Shown piece by piece: positions 43,256 to 51,832 of a DNA stretch of 64,000 nt (positions are counted from its first letter, which is position 1; each line of letters starts with the position of its first letter). The position numbers were made by a program, and so were the translations under genes. The notes beneath the pieces are model-generated. The model had not been told where the DNA came from and did not search any database. It saw only the letters and a program-made list of their open reading frames with translations. The stretch comes from JANMCE01 sp963791625 (GTDB lineage Bacteria > Actinomycetota > Acidimicrobiia > Acidimicrobiales > Ilumatobacteraceae). The stretch lies in contig CAWBTA010000006.1 of the NCBI GenBank assembly GCA_963791625.1, forward strand, positions 806,001-870,000, in the 5' to 3' direction.

Positions 43256-44047
43256 TCAGTCGGCTTCGTTGGCCCAGGCGCTCCAGCGGTGGCCGTGGCG
43301 CTCAAGGGTAAGAGGCACGCCGAAGCACTCGCTGAGGTTGGCGCTCGTCAGAACCCGGCCGATCTTTCCTGCAACCAGGACTCGACCCTCGCGCAGCAAG
43401 AGCGCGTGAGTGAAGCCGGGAGGGATCTCGTCCACGTGATGCGTCACGAGCATCATGGCTGGCGCACTCGGGTCGTTGGCCAGCGCGGCCAGGCTGCTGA
43501 CGAGCTGCTCGCGCCCACCGAGGTCGAGGCCAGCGGTGGGCTCATCCAGCAGCAACAACCCCGGATCGGTCATGAGCGAACGGGCCAGCAGCACTCGTTG
43601 CTGCTCGCCCGAAGACAACGTGCCCAGCTCGCGATCGACGTAGCGGGCCATGCCGAGGCGGGCCAACTGCGCCGCCGCCTTCGCCCTATCGGTGTCGTCG
43701 TAGGTGTGCCACCACGGCTCCAGGGCGGCGTGCTTGGCTGTCATGACAACATCAAGGGCCGTCAGCTCGCGACGTAGTTGCATTGTCAACGAAGACGACG
43801 CCACGCCGATCTGGGTGCGCAGCGAGCGCACATCCGTACGTCCGAGGCGCTCGCCGAGCACCTCCACGTCGCCGGATGACGGATGCAGGTAGAGCGAGGC
43901 AATGCGAACCAGGCTGGTCTTTCCCGAGCCGTTGGCCCCGAGCAGTACCCACCGTTCGTGGGGCTGAATCTTCCAGCTGATGGCGTTGAGGATGTGCCGA
44001 TCACCGCGAACCAGGGAGACCTTGGATAAACGAAGGGCGGGAATCAC
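43256..44047 (-). CDS. ABC transporter ATP-binding protein
   Basis: The 263-residue ATPase has Walker A LLGANGSGKTSL, the signature LGTLSSGEQQRVLLARSL, Walker B LLLLDEPTAGLD and MLVTHHVDEIP. It resembles stand-alone ModF/YlmA-type ATPases, which lack a partner permease gene, and none is adjacent here. The GTG start at 44047 sits only 3 bases after a 20-bp RNA hairpin, so its ribosome site is inside the stem. Confidence 0.9.
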   Translation of the reverse strand: MIPALRLSKVSLVRGDRHILNAISWKIQPHERWVLLGANGSGKTSLVRIASLYLHPSSGDVEVLGERLGRTDVRSLRTQIGVASSSLTMQLRRELTALDVVMTAKHAALEPWWHTYDDTDRAKAAAQLARLGMARYVDRELGTLSSGEQQRVLLARSLMTDPGLLLLDEPTAGLDLGGREQLVSSLAALANDPSAPAMMLVTHHVDEIPPGFTHALLLREGRVLVAGKIGRVLTSANLSECFGVPLTLERHGHRWSAWANEAD

Positions 44048-44049
44048 AA

Positions 44050-44110
44050 CGGCCCAGCCTGGATCAAGACGACATCACGCACGCTGTCTATCTTGACCCA
44101 GGCCGGGCCG
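44050..44110 (-). promoter_or_regulatory. 20-bp RNA hairpin abutting the start of the ABC ATPase gene
   Basis: Bases 44050-44069 and 44091-44110 pair over 20 positions with a 21-base loop. In minus-strand RNA the two non-Watson-Crick positions are G-U wobbles, whereas plus-strand RNA would have C-A mismatches there. The fold is therefore preserved for transcripts reading from the small ORF toward the ATPase. It could terminate, stabilise, or block translation. Confidence 0.7.
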
Positions 44111-44134
44111 GTAAAAGCGATACTTCGGAAAGGT

Positions 44135-44290
44135 TTAGTTGCCAGCGACCGGGACGTGCTCTTCGGCCATCTGGTCAGCCAGCATGGTGGGCATGTAGTA
44201 GTCGCGCAGATACGAGACTCCCTTGCCGCCATTGGTGACCCGACCGTCCGAGGCAGGGGTGGGGACGTTGTTGAGCAGATGACGCGCCAT
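44135..44290 (-). CDS. Small 51-residue protein, unknown
   Basis: The frame begins MARHLLNNVPTPASDGRV and ends MAEEHVPVAGN. A strong AAAGGAG ribosome site lies 8 bases before the ATG. The product is soluble, without signal peptide or cysteines, and has a Tyr/Met-containing middle (YLRDYYMPTML). I do not recognise it. It is upstream of the ABC ATPase on the same strand, separated by the 20-bp hairpin, so both may share a transcript. Confidence 0.6.
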   Translation of the reverse strand: MARHLLNNVPTPASDGRVTNGGKGVSYLRDYYMPTMLADQMAEEHVPVAGN

Positions 44291-44544
44291 GGCGTTCTCC
44301 TTTGCGTAGACGACACGGCCACCGTGACCGTGCTGAATTCGAGCTCGCTGGCCCGTAGCGGAGGACGCTCGGTGCTGCGCAGACTGCTATCCGTTTCCTT
44401 TTCTGCCCAGGCTGTCTGGGCACAGTTGACGACGATATCGACTATCGGCAGCCGCGTCTACTAGTTGACGCGTCAGTCAGTTTTTCAGGGCTAATTCGAA
44501 AGATGACATGCGGAACGTGGCGTTCACCTTAGGATTGGCACGGT

Positions 44545-45855
44545 TTGGAAACGTTTCTCGGGCTCGTGGCCATCGTGGCTCTCATCGGCGCAAACGGCCT
44601 GTTCGTAGCCGGCGAGTTTGCGTTGGTCGCCGCCGATCGTGGTCGCATTGATTTGGCAGCCGGTCGGGGCAGCCGTCGCGCCGTGATGGTACGGGCCATG
44701 TTGGATCGCTTGAGCCTGTACCTGTCAGGCTCGCAGCTCGGTGTCACCATGACCTCGATCCTGCTCGGCTTCCTGGCCGAGCCCCTCCTGTCGAAGTTGT
44801 TTCTGCCGCCGCTGGAGCGGCTCGTCAGCATCCGAGCCGCACATTCGATCGCCTACGTAGCGTCCCTGATCGTGGCGGCCGTGGTACAGCTGATCGCTGC
44901 AGAGCTGGTACCGAAGAATGTGGCTGTGGCCCGAGCCGAAGGCACCGCGCTGGTCTTGGCCCCAGTGTTGCGGGCCTATGTCTTCGTGTTCAACCCGATC
45001 ATCCGATTGCTCCACGGCACATCAGAATGGACGGTGCGCCGATTGGGCATCGAACCGCGAGCCGAGCACGAGTCCATACCGAGCCTGGACGAACTCGGCG
45101 TGCTCATCCGCACGTCGGGGGACCGTGGCACGCTCAACGCCGAAGCTACCAAGTTACTCACCCGCAGCATCCGCTTCGCCGACAAGACCGCATCTGATGT
45201 GTTCGTGCCCCGTCTCGACATCGAGGCTCTCCCCAACACGGCCTCGGCGGCCGATCTCGCGGCCGCTGTCGCCGAGCACGGCTACTCCCGCTTTCCGATC
45301 TACCGCGGCGAGCTCGATGAGATCGTCGGTGTGGTGCTGGCCAAGACTCTGCTGCGCATCCCGACGGCCGAGCGGGCCACCACCCCGCTGGTGTCGCTGA
45401 TGCAACCTATCCTTGCGGTACCCGAAGCCCAACCGCTTCGCACACTGTTGATCGACATGCGCAAGCAACGCCGTCAGCTGGCCGTAGTGATCGATGAGTA
45501 CGGCGGCACGGCGGGCATCGTCACGCTGGAAGACGTACTGGAAGAAATCGTCGGTGAGATCGACGACGAGTACGACGTGCCAAAACTGACCACGCTGGCC
45601 ATCACCCAGTCCGTTGGCTTCGTGCTTGAGGGCGATCTCGACCCCGATCGGGTTCACGAAGAGTGCGGAATCCAGCTGCCCGTAGGTGATTACGAGACCC
45701 TGGCCGGGTTCGTGCTGGTCGTGTTCGATCGCATCCCTGAGGCGGGCGACAAGATCGAGTGGCAGGGCTGGGAAATCGAGGTCGAGGAGATGGACCGACG
45801 CCGCGTCGCCCGCGTCGCGTTCCGTCCCCTCGACGAGGACCGGGATGCGTCGTGA
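44545..45855 (+). CDS. CNNM/CorC-HlyC family transporter-like protein (first of pair)
   Basis: The 436-residue protein starts at TTG 44545. The N-terminal DUF21/CNNM membrane domain has about four segments (LVAIVALIGANGLFVAGEFAL, with SGSQLGVTMTSILLGFLAEP and AELVPKNVAVARAE). Two CBS domains span about 210-330 (DVFVPRLDIEALP, IDEYGGTAGIVTLEDVLEEIVGEI), and a CorC_HlyC domain is at the C-terminus. Members are linked to Mg2+ or other cation transport. The next gene is a paralogue, coupled by a GTGA overlap. Confidence 0.92.
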   Translation: METFLGLVAIVALIGANGLFVAGEFALVAADRGRIDLAAGRGSRRAVMVRAMLDRLSLYLSGSQLGVTMTSILLGFLAEPLLSKLFLPPLERLVSIRAAHSIAYVASLIVAAVVQLIAAELVPKNVAVARAEGTALVLAPVLRAYVFVFNPIIRLLHGTSEWTVRRLGIEPRAEHESIPSLDELGVLIRTSGDRGTLNAEATKLLTRSIRFADKTASDVFVPRLDIEALPNTASAADLAAAVAEHGYSRFPIYRGELDEIVGVVLAKTLLRIPTAERATTPLVSLMQPILAVPEAQPLRTLLIDMRKQRRQLAVVIDEYGGTAGIVTLEDVLEEIVGEIDDEYDVPKLTTLAITQSVGFVLEGDLDPDRVHEECGIQLPVGDYETLAGFVLVVFDRIPEAGDKIEWQGWEIEVEEMDRRRVARVAFRPLDEDRDAS

Positions 45856-46886
45856 GCCTCAGCGAGATCCTGCTCATCGTGGTGCTGCTCATTGCGAACG
45901 CCTTCTTCGTTGCGTTCGAGTTCGCGCTCGTGGCTTCCCGTCGCACCAAGCTCGATCAACGGGTAGAAGCCGGGTCCCACATGGCCAAGCGCGCCGTGCA
46001 CGCCACCCAACACCTCGGCGAGAACATTGCCGGTGTGCAGCTCGGTGTTGCCGTTGCCTCCCTCGGGCTGGGTGCCGTCGGCGAGCCGGCAATTGGTGCT
46101 GCCTTCGAGCATCTCTTCGGTCGATGGATGTCGGCTCATACCGCGGGGATTGTCGGCTTCGTGGTCGCGTTGATCGTCGTGGTGTTCCTCCATACCGTCT
46201 TCGGTGAGATGGTGCCGAAGAACGTGGCGCTCGCCAAGGCCGAGTCAGCACTCGTGGCGATGGCGCTTCCGATGTATCTGTTCGTGCGCTTGTTCGGCCC
46301 GATCATCCGTTCGCTCGACGCGGTGGCCACATGGTTTCTCAAACTGCTCCGAGTCGAGAAACGCGACGAGCTCTTCTCGGGCGGAACGGCCGAAGAAATC
46401 GCTCGTCTCCTGCACGTGTCGCATAAACACGGCCTGATCGAGGGGGACCAGGCCGACCTTCTCGCCGGGGCCATTGCCTTCAGCGATCGCCGCGTGCGCG
46501 ACGTGATGCTCCCACGCGATCAGGTGGAAACCATGCCGGCCGGTTGTGCCGTCTCGGAAGCGGTCGAACGGTTCGCAGCATCGGGCCACTCCCGACTACC
46601 GGTCGTCGGTCGTCAAGGCGACATGATCGGATTTGTCCACGCCAAAGACGTGGTGGCCGCCACCGAGGCAGACGGACGCATGGCGCTGGGTGCGGAAGCC
46701 ATTCGTCGCATGTTGGTGGTGGACGATGACCGTCCGCTTGATGAACTGCTGCTGTCGATGCGACGCAGCCGCGTCCACGTCGCGCTGGTGACCGACCATC
46801 ACAAGGCCACTGTCGGCATCGTCACGCTGGAAGACCTTCTGGAAGAACTCGTCGGTGAAATCGCCGACGAGACCGATCGCCACTAA
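45852..46886 (+). CDS. CNNM/CorC-type protein (second of pair), lacking the CorC_HlyC domain
   Basis: The 344-residue protein starts at GTG 45852 inside the stop of the previous gene. It has the CNNM membrane domain (LLIANAFFVAFEFALVASRR, GVQLGVAVASLGLGAVGEPA, GEMVPKNVALAKAE) and a CBS pair (RDVMLPRDQVETMP, GIVTLEDLLEELVGEI). It ends after the CBS domains, without the C-terminal domain of its partner. Such tandem pairs may form a heteromer. Confidence 0.92.
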   Translation: MSLSEILLIVVLLIANAFFVAFEFALVASRRTKLDQRVEAGSHMAKRAVHATQHLGENIAGVQLGVAVASLGLGAVGEPAIGAAFEHLFGRWMSAHTAGIVGFVVALIVVVFLHTVFGEMVPKNVALAKAESALVAMALPMYLFVRLFGPIIRSLDAVATWFLKLLRVEKRDELFSGGTAEEIARLLHVSHKHGLIEGDQADLLAGAIAFSDRRVRDVMLPRDQVETMPAGCAVSEAVERFAASGHSRLPVVGRQGDMIGFVHAKDVVAATEADGRMALGAEAIRRMLVVDDDRPLDELLLSMRRSRVHVALVTDHHKATVGIVTLEDLLEELVGEIADETDRH

Positions 46887-46901
46887 GTCAGTTCTACTGC
46901 T

Positions 46902-46916
46902 AGCGGTTCGACCGCT
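46902..46916 (+). terminator. Short hairpin between CNNM pair and GMC gene
   Basis: AGCGGT-TCG-ACCGCT, 16 bp after the second CNNM stop. The stem is short and has no long T tract, so it is a weak terminator candidate; it also overlaps the first possible start of the next gene. Confidence 0.35.
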
Positions 46917-46933
46917 TGTGGAACACTCTCAGG

Positions 46934-48391
46934 GTGACGTTTTCGGCTGATGTTGTCGTGATCGGTGGTGGCTCTTCGGGAGCGGTCGTTGCGGCGCGGC
47001 TGGCCGCACACGGCGTCAGCACTATGCTGATTGAGGCTGGTCCGGACTACGGCGCGCACCATGACGGGCGATGGCCGGCTGAACTGCTCGACGCTCGCAT
47101 GCTGGCTACGTCGCACGACTGGGGCTACACGTCGGGCCCGGTTCCCGGCCGTCAGCCGTGGACGTTCGAGCGGGCGCGTGTCATTGGCGGCTGCTCATCG
47201 CACAACGGCGCCATCGCTGCCGTCGGGCACCACACCGATTACGACGGGTGGGGCCTCGACGGATGGCGCACCGACGACCTTCGTAGCACCTTCGCACTGG
47301 TGCTCGAAACGATGCGCGTTCGCACGTACAACGCGAAGGAGGCCGGCCCGTTTCATGAGCGCTGCCTTCAAGCCGCGGCCGGGCTCGGATGGCGGATGGC
47401 CGAAGACCTCTGCGACCTCGATGCCAACGACTCGTTCGGCCTGGAGTCGGTGAACGTGGTCGATGGTGTGCGGTGGAACACGGCGCTTGCCTATCTCGAT
47501 CCGATTCGCCATCTCCCGAACTTCACCGTGCTCGATCGTGCCCTCGTCGACCGGGTGGAAGACCTTGCGCACGGCGCGATGGTCCGCGTGATTCGAGACG
47601 GTCGACCGTTGGAGGTGCGAGCTGGAACGGTGGTGCTCTCTGCCGGTGTGTACGGCACGCCGGCGATCCTGCAACGGTCGGGTTTCGGTGACCGACAACA
47701 CCTCGACAAGCTCGGCATAGCTGTGGAAACCCACCTTCCCGAGGTGGGCGGCAACCTGCACGATCACCCGATGGTGCACGCCGATCGCGAGGTCGGCCCC
47801 GAGTTGAAAGGATGGATCGACGAAGCCGCCGCCCTCGGTTTCGTGCCGGAGGAACAAACGCTCGGCAAAGCGCTTTCGTCCCAGGCAACCGACGGCATTT
47901 TCGACCTGCACCTGTTCCCCGTGTGCGCGTCCACCCAGACCGTACTCACCGATGGTAGAGCGTTGGTCGAAGTGGCCTGTGTAACGCCACGAAGCCGCGG
48001 TCGGGTCGACATCATCAGCCGTAACCCGGAAGCGGCGCCGCACATCGATCACGCCTACCTGACCGACCCCGACGACCACGACATCACCGTGCTGCGCGAC
48101 GGACTAGTCATGGCTCAGGACATGCTCAACCACGCTGCGCTGGCCCGGCTCTTGGGCGCTCAGGTCACCGACGTCAGTACCGACGCGGCGATTCGCCGTG
48201 AGGTGATGCACTATTACCACCCCGTCGGCACGTGCGCGATGGGAACGGTGTGCGACAACCGGGGTCGGCTCCACGGCACCCGCAACATCGTGGTGGCCGA
48301 TGCGTCACTTATGCCGCAGATTCCACGGGCCAATACCAACATCCCGGCGGTCGTGATCGGCGAACGAATAGCGCGATGGTTACTCGGCTAG
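46934..48391 (+). CDS. GMC-family FAD-dependent oxidoreductase
   Basis: The 485-residue enzyme has the N-terminal FAD motif VVIGGGSSGAVVAARLA with LIEAGPDYG, the GMC signature VIGGCSSHNGAIA, and the C-terminal active-site region HYYHPVGTCAMG followed by VADASLMPQIPRANTN. Both GMC patterns are intact. It should oxidise an alcohol such as choline or a longer-chain alcohol. GTG 46934 is preferred because the FAD motif follows closely; GTG 46916 adds six residues and overlaps a hairpin. Its stop overlaps the convergent rlmN stop (CTAG). Confidence 0.91.
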   Translation: MTFSADVVVIGGGSSGAVVAARLAAHGVSTMLIEAGPDYGAHHDGRWPAELLDARMLATSHDWGYTSGPVPGRQPWTFERARVIGGCSSHNGAIAAVGHHTDYDGWGLDGWRTDDLRSTFALVLETMRVRTYNAKEAGPFHERCLQAAAGLGWRMAEDLCDLDANDSFGLESVNVVDGVRWNTALAYLDPIRHLPNFTVLDRALVDRVEDLAHGAMVRVIRDGRPLEVRAGTVVLSAGVYGTPAILQRSGFGDRQHLDKLGIAVETHLPEVGGNLHDHPMVHADREVGPELKGWIDEAAALGFVPEEQTLGKALSSQATDGIFDLHLFPVCASTQTVLTDGRALVEVACVTPRSRGRVDIISRNPEAAPHIDHAYLTDPDDHDITVLRDGLVMAQDMLNHAALARLLGAQVTDVSTDAAIRREVMHYYHPVGTCAMGTVCDNRGRLHGTRNIVVADASLMPQIPRANTNIPAVVIGERIARWLLG

Positions 48392-49485
48392 CGACGCGTC
48401 GGCGGATCCACTTTGACCGAGCCGGCGAGCTGGCCGCAGGCGGCCGCTATGTCGGTGCCGCGGTTGTTGCGCACGGTCGCGTTCACACCGAGCACTTCAA
48501 GCCGATCGCGGAACTCGTGCACCTTCTTGATCGGCGTTCCGGGCACGCCGTAGCCCGGTGTGGGGTTGAGCGGGATCAGGTTCACATGCGCCGGCAGTGG
48601 AAGGTTGCGGCATCGCACGGCAAGCTCACCCGCGTCACTCTCGCGATCATTGACGCCGTCGATCAGGGCCCACTCGAATGTGAGTCGACGATTCGAGGCG
48701 AGCAGGTAGTCGCTGCAGGCATCCATGAGATCGTTCAACGGGTAGCGCTTGTTGATGGGCACCATGGTGTTGCGCAACGTGTCGTTGGCTGCGTGGAGCG
48801 ACACGGCCAGGTTGACGGGTAACGACTCGGTGGCGAGACGTCGTATGCCGGGGATGATGCCGACGGTAGAGATGGTGAGATGGCGAGCGCCGATTCCGAG
48901 GTCACGGTTGAGATGAACGGCTGCGCCCCAGACGCTGTCGTAGTTGGCCATCGGCTCGCCCATACCCATGAACACGACGTTTGAAACCCGGCGATCGAGA
49001 CGGCGGGCCTTGCGACTGGCCAGTACGACCTGCTCGACGATTTCACCAACCGACAGTTGCCGGTTGAAGCCGGCCTGACCGGTGGCGCAGAAGTCGCATG
49101 CCATGGCGCACCCCGCCTGGGTCGAGATGCAGACCGTGGCTCGATCCTTGTAGATCATGAGCACCGTCTCGATGAGATGACCGCCCTCGATCTGGCTCAC
49201 GAATTTGATCGTGTCCCCATTGCCGCTGGCCCGTTCCATCGTCGGCGTCAGAGCAAGTGGCAACTCGGTATCAAGCTTGGCCCGGAGCGACTTCGGCAGA
49301 TTGGTGATCTCGCTCGGCTCGGCCAACTGCTCGTAGAGCCCGGCCCACACCTGGTCCACTCGGTAACGAGGCTCGCCCGTGAGCGCGGTGGCGAGGGTCT
49401 CTCGGGTGTGGTCGTAGCGGGTCGGCACGTTGACAACCCTATCGGAGGCGGTTTCCGTCGCCCCTTTGCCGTCCAGCAAGAGCAT
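48388..49485 (-). CDS. rlmN: 23S rRNA (adenine-2503-C2)-methyltransferase, dual-specificity RlmN
   Basis: This radical-SAM enzyme methylates A2503 of 23S rRNA (and A37 of some tRNAs). It has the CX3CX2C cluster motif in AGCAMACDFCATGQAGF, VVFMGMGEPMANYDS, ISTVGIIPGIRRLA and LHAANDTLRNTMVPIN. The catalytic Cys region near the C-terminus is VRNNRGTDIAAACGQL. I placed the start at ATG 49485 (365 residues); ATG 49530 would overlap the divergent VIT gene by 14 bp. Confidence 0.94.
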   Translation of the reverse strand: MLLLDGKGATETASDRVVNVPTRYDHTRETLATALTGEPRYRVDQVWAGLYEQLAEPSEITNLPKSLRAKLDTELPLALTPTMERASGNGDTIKFVSQIEGGHLIETVLMIYKDRATVCISTQAGCAMACDFCATGQAGFNRQLSVGEIVEQVVLASRKARRLDRRVSNVVFMGMGEPMANYDSVWGAAVHLNRDLGIGARHLTISTVGIIPGIRRLATESLPVNLAVSLHAANDTLRNTMVPINKRYPLNDLMDACSDYLLASNRRLTFEWALIDGVNDRESDAGELAVRCRNLPLPAHVNLIPLNPTPGYGVPGTPIKKVHEFRDRLEVLGVNATVRNNRGTDIAAACGQLAGSVKVDPPTRR

Positions 49486-49516
49486 CAGCTGATGGGGTCG
49501 GTAGGCTCGTTGCGCT

Positions 49517-50227
49517 ATGAGTCCTGCCACCCGTTTCAGCCATCACGCCGAGATCCATCGAGGTGACAAAGGGGCCTGGCTGCGAGCAGCGGTGTTGGGT
49601 GCCAACGACGGGCTGTTGTCTACTGCCTCACTGATGCTGGGTGTGAGCGCTGCCAATGCAACCCGTCAATCGGTGCTCACCGCCGGGTTTGCGGCGCTGG
49701 TGGCCGGCTCTCTCTCCATGGCCGTTGGCGAGTACTCGTCGGTCTCCAGCCAACGAGACACCGAGCACGCCGACCTGGCCAAGGAGCGCCACGAACTGCT
49801 GCACACGCCCGAGGCCGAACAGGCCGAGCTCGCGGCCATTTATCGTCAGCGCGGGCTGTCGCGGGTGCTAGCCGATCAGGTGGCGGCCGAACTGTCGGCT
49901 GGGGACGCGCTCGCGCATCACGCTCGGGAGGAGCTGGGCATCGACCCCGACAACCTTTCGCGACCGACCCAGGCATCGCTCGCTTCGGCTGGCAGCTTCG
50001 CTGTCGGCGCATTCGTGCCCTTCCTGGTGGCGTTGGTGCTGCCGTCTTCGGCCCGCGCCCTCGCCATCGTCATCGCCACCATCGTTGGCCTTGGTGGGTT
50101 GGGCTTCGCCGGCGCCCGCCTCGGTGGTGCACCGGTGGCCAAGGCCGCGGCGCGGGTCGTGATCGGTGGTGTCATCGCTCTGGTCGTCGCCCAACTGCTC
50201 GGCAATCTGGTCGGCTCAAACCTCTAA
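49517..50227 (+). CDS. VIT-family (CCC1-like) iron/manganese transporter
   Basis: The 236-residue membrane protein matches VIT1/CCC1: RAAVLGANDGLLSTASLMLG, SLSMAVGEYSSVSSQRDTE, an acidic-rich cytoplasmic stretch (about 85-135) and three hydrophobic C-terminal segments. Members carry Fe2+ or Mn2+ out of the cytosol or into stores. Nine bases separate it from nth. Confidence 0.9.
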   Translation: MSPATRFSHHAEIHRGDKGAWLRAAVLGANDGLLSTASLMLGVSAANATRQSVLTAGFAALVAGSLSMAVGEYSSVSSQRDTEHADLAKERHELLHTPEAEQAELAAIYRQRGLSRVLADQVAAELSAGDALAHHAREELGIDPDNLSRPTQASLASAGSFAVGAFVPFLVALVLPSSARALAIVIATIVGLGGLGFAGARLGGAPVAKAAARVVIGGVIALVVAQLLGNLVGSNL

Positions 50228-50236
50228 GGTGGCCCG

Positions 50237-50875
50237 ATGGCCAAACCCCGCTCGCCCAAAGGCCGCGCCAAGTTGGTGCACGAACGCTTGGCGCTCGAGT
50301 ATCCGGACGCCGAATGCGAGCTCGATCATCGCAATCCGTTCGAGCTTCTGACGGCCACGATCCTGTCGGCCCAGACCACCGACGTACGGGTGAACATGGT
50401 GACGCCCGCGTTGTTCGCCAAGTACCCGACAGCTGGCGACCTGGCGGCTGCGAATCCGAGCGATGTGGAAGAGATCATTCGATCCACCGGCTTCTTTCAG
50501 GCCAAGACCCGCAACATCATGGCCATGGCGCAGCTGTTGCTCGACAAGTTCGACGGCGAGGTTCCGACCGAGCGCGAAGACCTCGTCACCCTGCCCGGCG
50601 TAGGACGAAAGACCGCCAATGTCGTGCGTTCGGTGGCGTTCAAGTTGCCCGGTCTTCCTGTCGATACCCACGTCTTGCGGTTGTCCCGCAAGCTTGGCCT
50701 GACCACCGAGGAGGATCCGGTGAAGGTCGAACTCGTGCTGAACGAGATGGTACCTGCGCTCGAACGGGGAGAGTTCAGCCTGCGCATCATCCTCCATGGT
50801 CGTCGGGTGTGCGATGCGAAGAAGCCCCGCTGTCACGAGTGTGTACTGAACGATTTCTGTCCGTCGAAGCAGTAG
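50237..50875 (+). CDS. nth: Endonuclease III (DNA glycosylase/AP lyase)
   Basis: The 212-residue repair enzyme removes oxidised pyrimidines. It has the helix-hairpin-helix LPGVGRKTANVV, the catalytic Lys (in LLTATILSAQTTD context and GVGRKT) and Asp (PVDTHVLRL), and the 4Fe-4S ligands C-x6-C-x2-C-x5-C in CDAKKPRCHECVLNDFC. Length is typical. Its stop directly abuts that of the convergent EamA gene. Confidence 0.97.
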   Translation: MAKPRSPKGRAKLVHERLALEYPDAECELDHRNPFELLTATILSAQTTDVRVNMVTPALFAKYPTAGDLAAANPSDVEEIIRSTGFFQAKTRNIMAMAQLLLDKFDGEVPTEREDLVTLPGVGRKTANVVRSVAFKLPGLPVDTHVLRLSRKLGLTTEEDPVKVELVLNEMVPALERGEFSLRIILHGRRVCDAKKPRCHECVLNDFCPSKQ

Positions 50876-51778
50876 TTACGACCTCGCTCGGGTAAGCAGC
50901 ACCGCTCCGCCAACGCACACGACGGCGCCCAGGATCGACAGAGCCTTCACGTGCTCGTGGCGCACAACAACGCCGAGAAGCAGCGACATGGCCGGGATGA
51001 TGAAGCCCATTGCCGACGCCCTCGCCGCGGTGGTGCGTCCGGCCGCGGTTGCGACCATCACGTTGGCGAACCCGGTACCCAGCGCGCCGAGTGCGAGCAT
51101 CGACAACACCGCTGGTGTCGTCCAGTGGGCATCGAGTACGGCTTTGAATCCGGTGGGTGCCGTCAGGATCGCAGCAATGCCCACGGCCCTCCAGATGACC
51201 GGTAGCGCTCCGTTGCGTTGCTGCAGCGGCCGGGCCAGGTTGAGTGCGAATCCGTACGACACGAGTGCAGCCATGATGAGCCCGACCCCTGCGGCCGAGT
51301 TTCGGCCTTCGCCCAACGAGGGTGCGGCGATCAGGAGCGAGCCAATCAGCCCGACGCCAACGGCGAGCTGTACGCCCTTCGACGGCAGCTTGCGCGCCAG
51401 CCCGGCTGCCACGATGGCGACGAAGAGGGGCGTGGCTGCGTTGAGTAGTCCGGTCAACGCCGACGAGACGCGCTGCTCGGCGAACGGGAACATCGACATC
51501 GGCAGAGCCAGCCAGATCAGGCCGAGCAACGCCACCAGGGCGCGATCGGTGCGCAACACCGGCTTGCGTACGCCCGGAACGACGGAAAGGCAGAGGAAGC
51601 CGATGACGGTTCGGACGAAGGTGATGCCCTCCGGGCGCATCGCATTCAGACCCTCGGCAATAAACAGATACGACGAGCCCCAGATACACCCCGGACCAAT
51701 GATCAACGCCCACCCGACCCAGGCCTCGCGCTGCGTCGGTGGAGATGTCGCGGTACTCACGGTTGTCACGGTGCACAA
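50876..51778 (-). CDS. EamA/RhaT-family (DMT) transporter
   Basis: The 300-residue protein has about ten membrane segments in two EamA repeats (ALIIGPGCIWGSSYLFIAEG, and the second starting near VGLIMAALVSYGFAL). The substrate (amino acid, nucleotide precursor or drug) is not predictable. It follows the menaquinone genes on the same strand but is separated from them by a hairpin. Confidence 0.9.
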   Translation of the reverse strand: MCTVTTVSTATSPPTQREAWVGWALIIGPGCIWGSSYLFIAEGLNAMRPEGITFVRTVIGFLCLSVVPGVRKPVLRTDRALVALLGLIWLALPMSMFPFAEQRVSSALTGLLNAATPLFVAIVAAGLARKLPSKGVQLAVGVGLIGSLLIAAPSLGEGRNSAAGVGLIMAALVSYGFALNLARPLQQRNGALPVIWRAVGIAAILTAPTGFKAVLDAHWTTPAVLSMLALGALGTGFANVMVATAAGRTTAARASAMGFIIPAMSLLLGVVVRHEHVKALSILGAVVCVGGAVLLTRARS

Positions 51779-51782
51779 GGAT

Positions 51783-51802
51783 GCTCCTATTGCCTTAGGA
51801 GC
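51783..51802 (-). terminator. 7-bp hairpin between isochorismate synthase and EamA genes
   Basis: GCTCCTA (51783-51789), a 6-base loop and TAGGAGC (51796-51802) form a perfect stem 30 bp after the isochorismate synthase stop, just before the EamA start. It lacks a strong T tract. It may terminate the menaquinone transcript or lie in the EamA leader. Confidence 0.42.
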
Positions 51803-51832
51803 GCCAGTGACTTTCGGAACGGGCTGTGCGAG

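Noticed and set aside
44044..44322. A 92-codon minus-strand frame upstream of the ABC ATPase
   Set aside because: It overlaps the hairpin and the small 51-residue ORF in another frame, lacks a ribosome site and has a Ser/Thr/Arg/Pro shadow composition.
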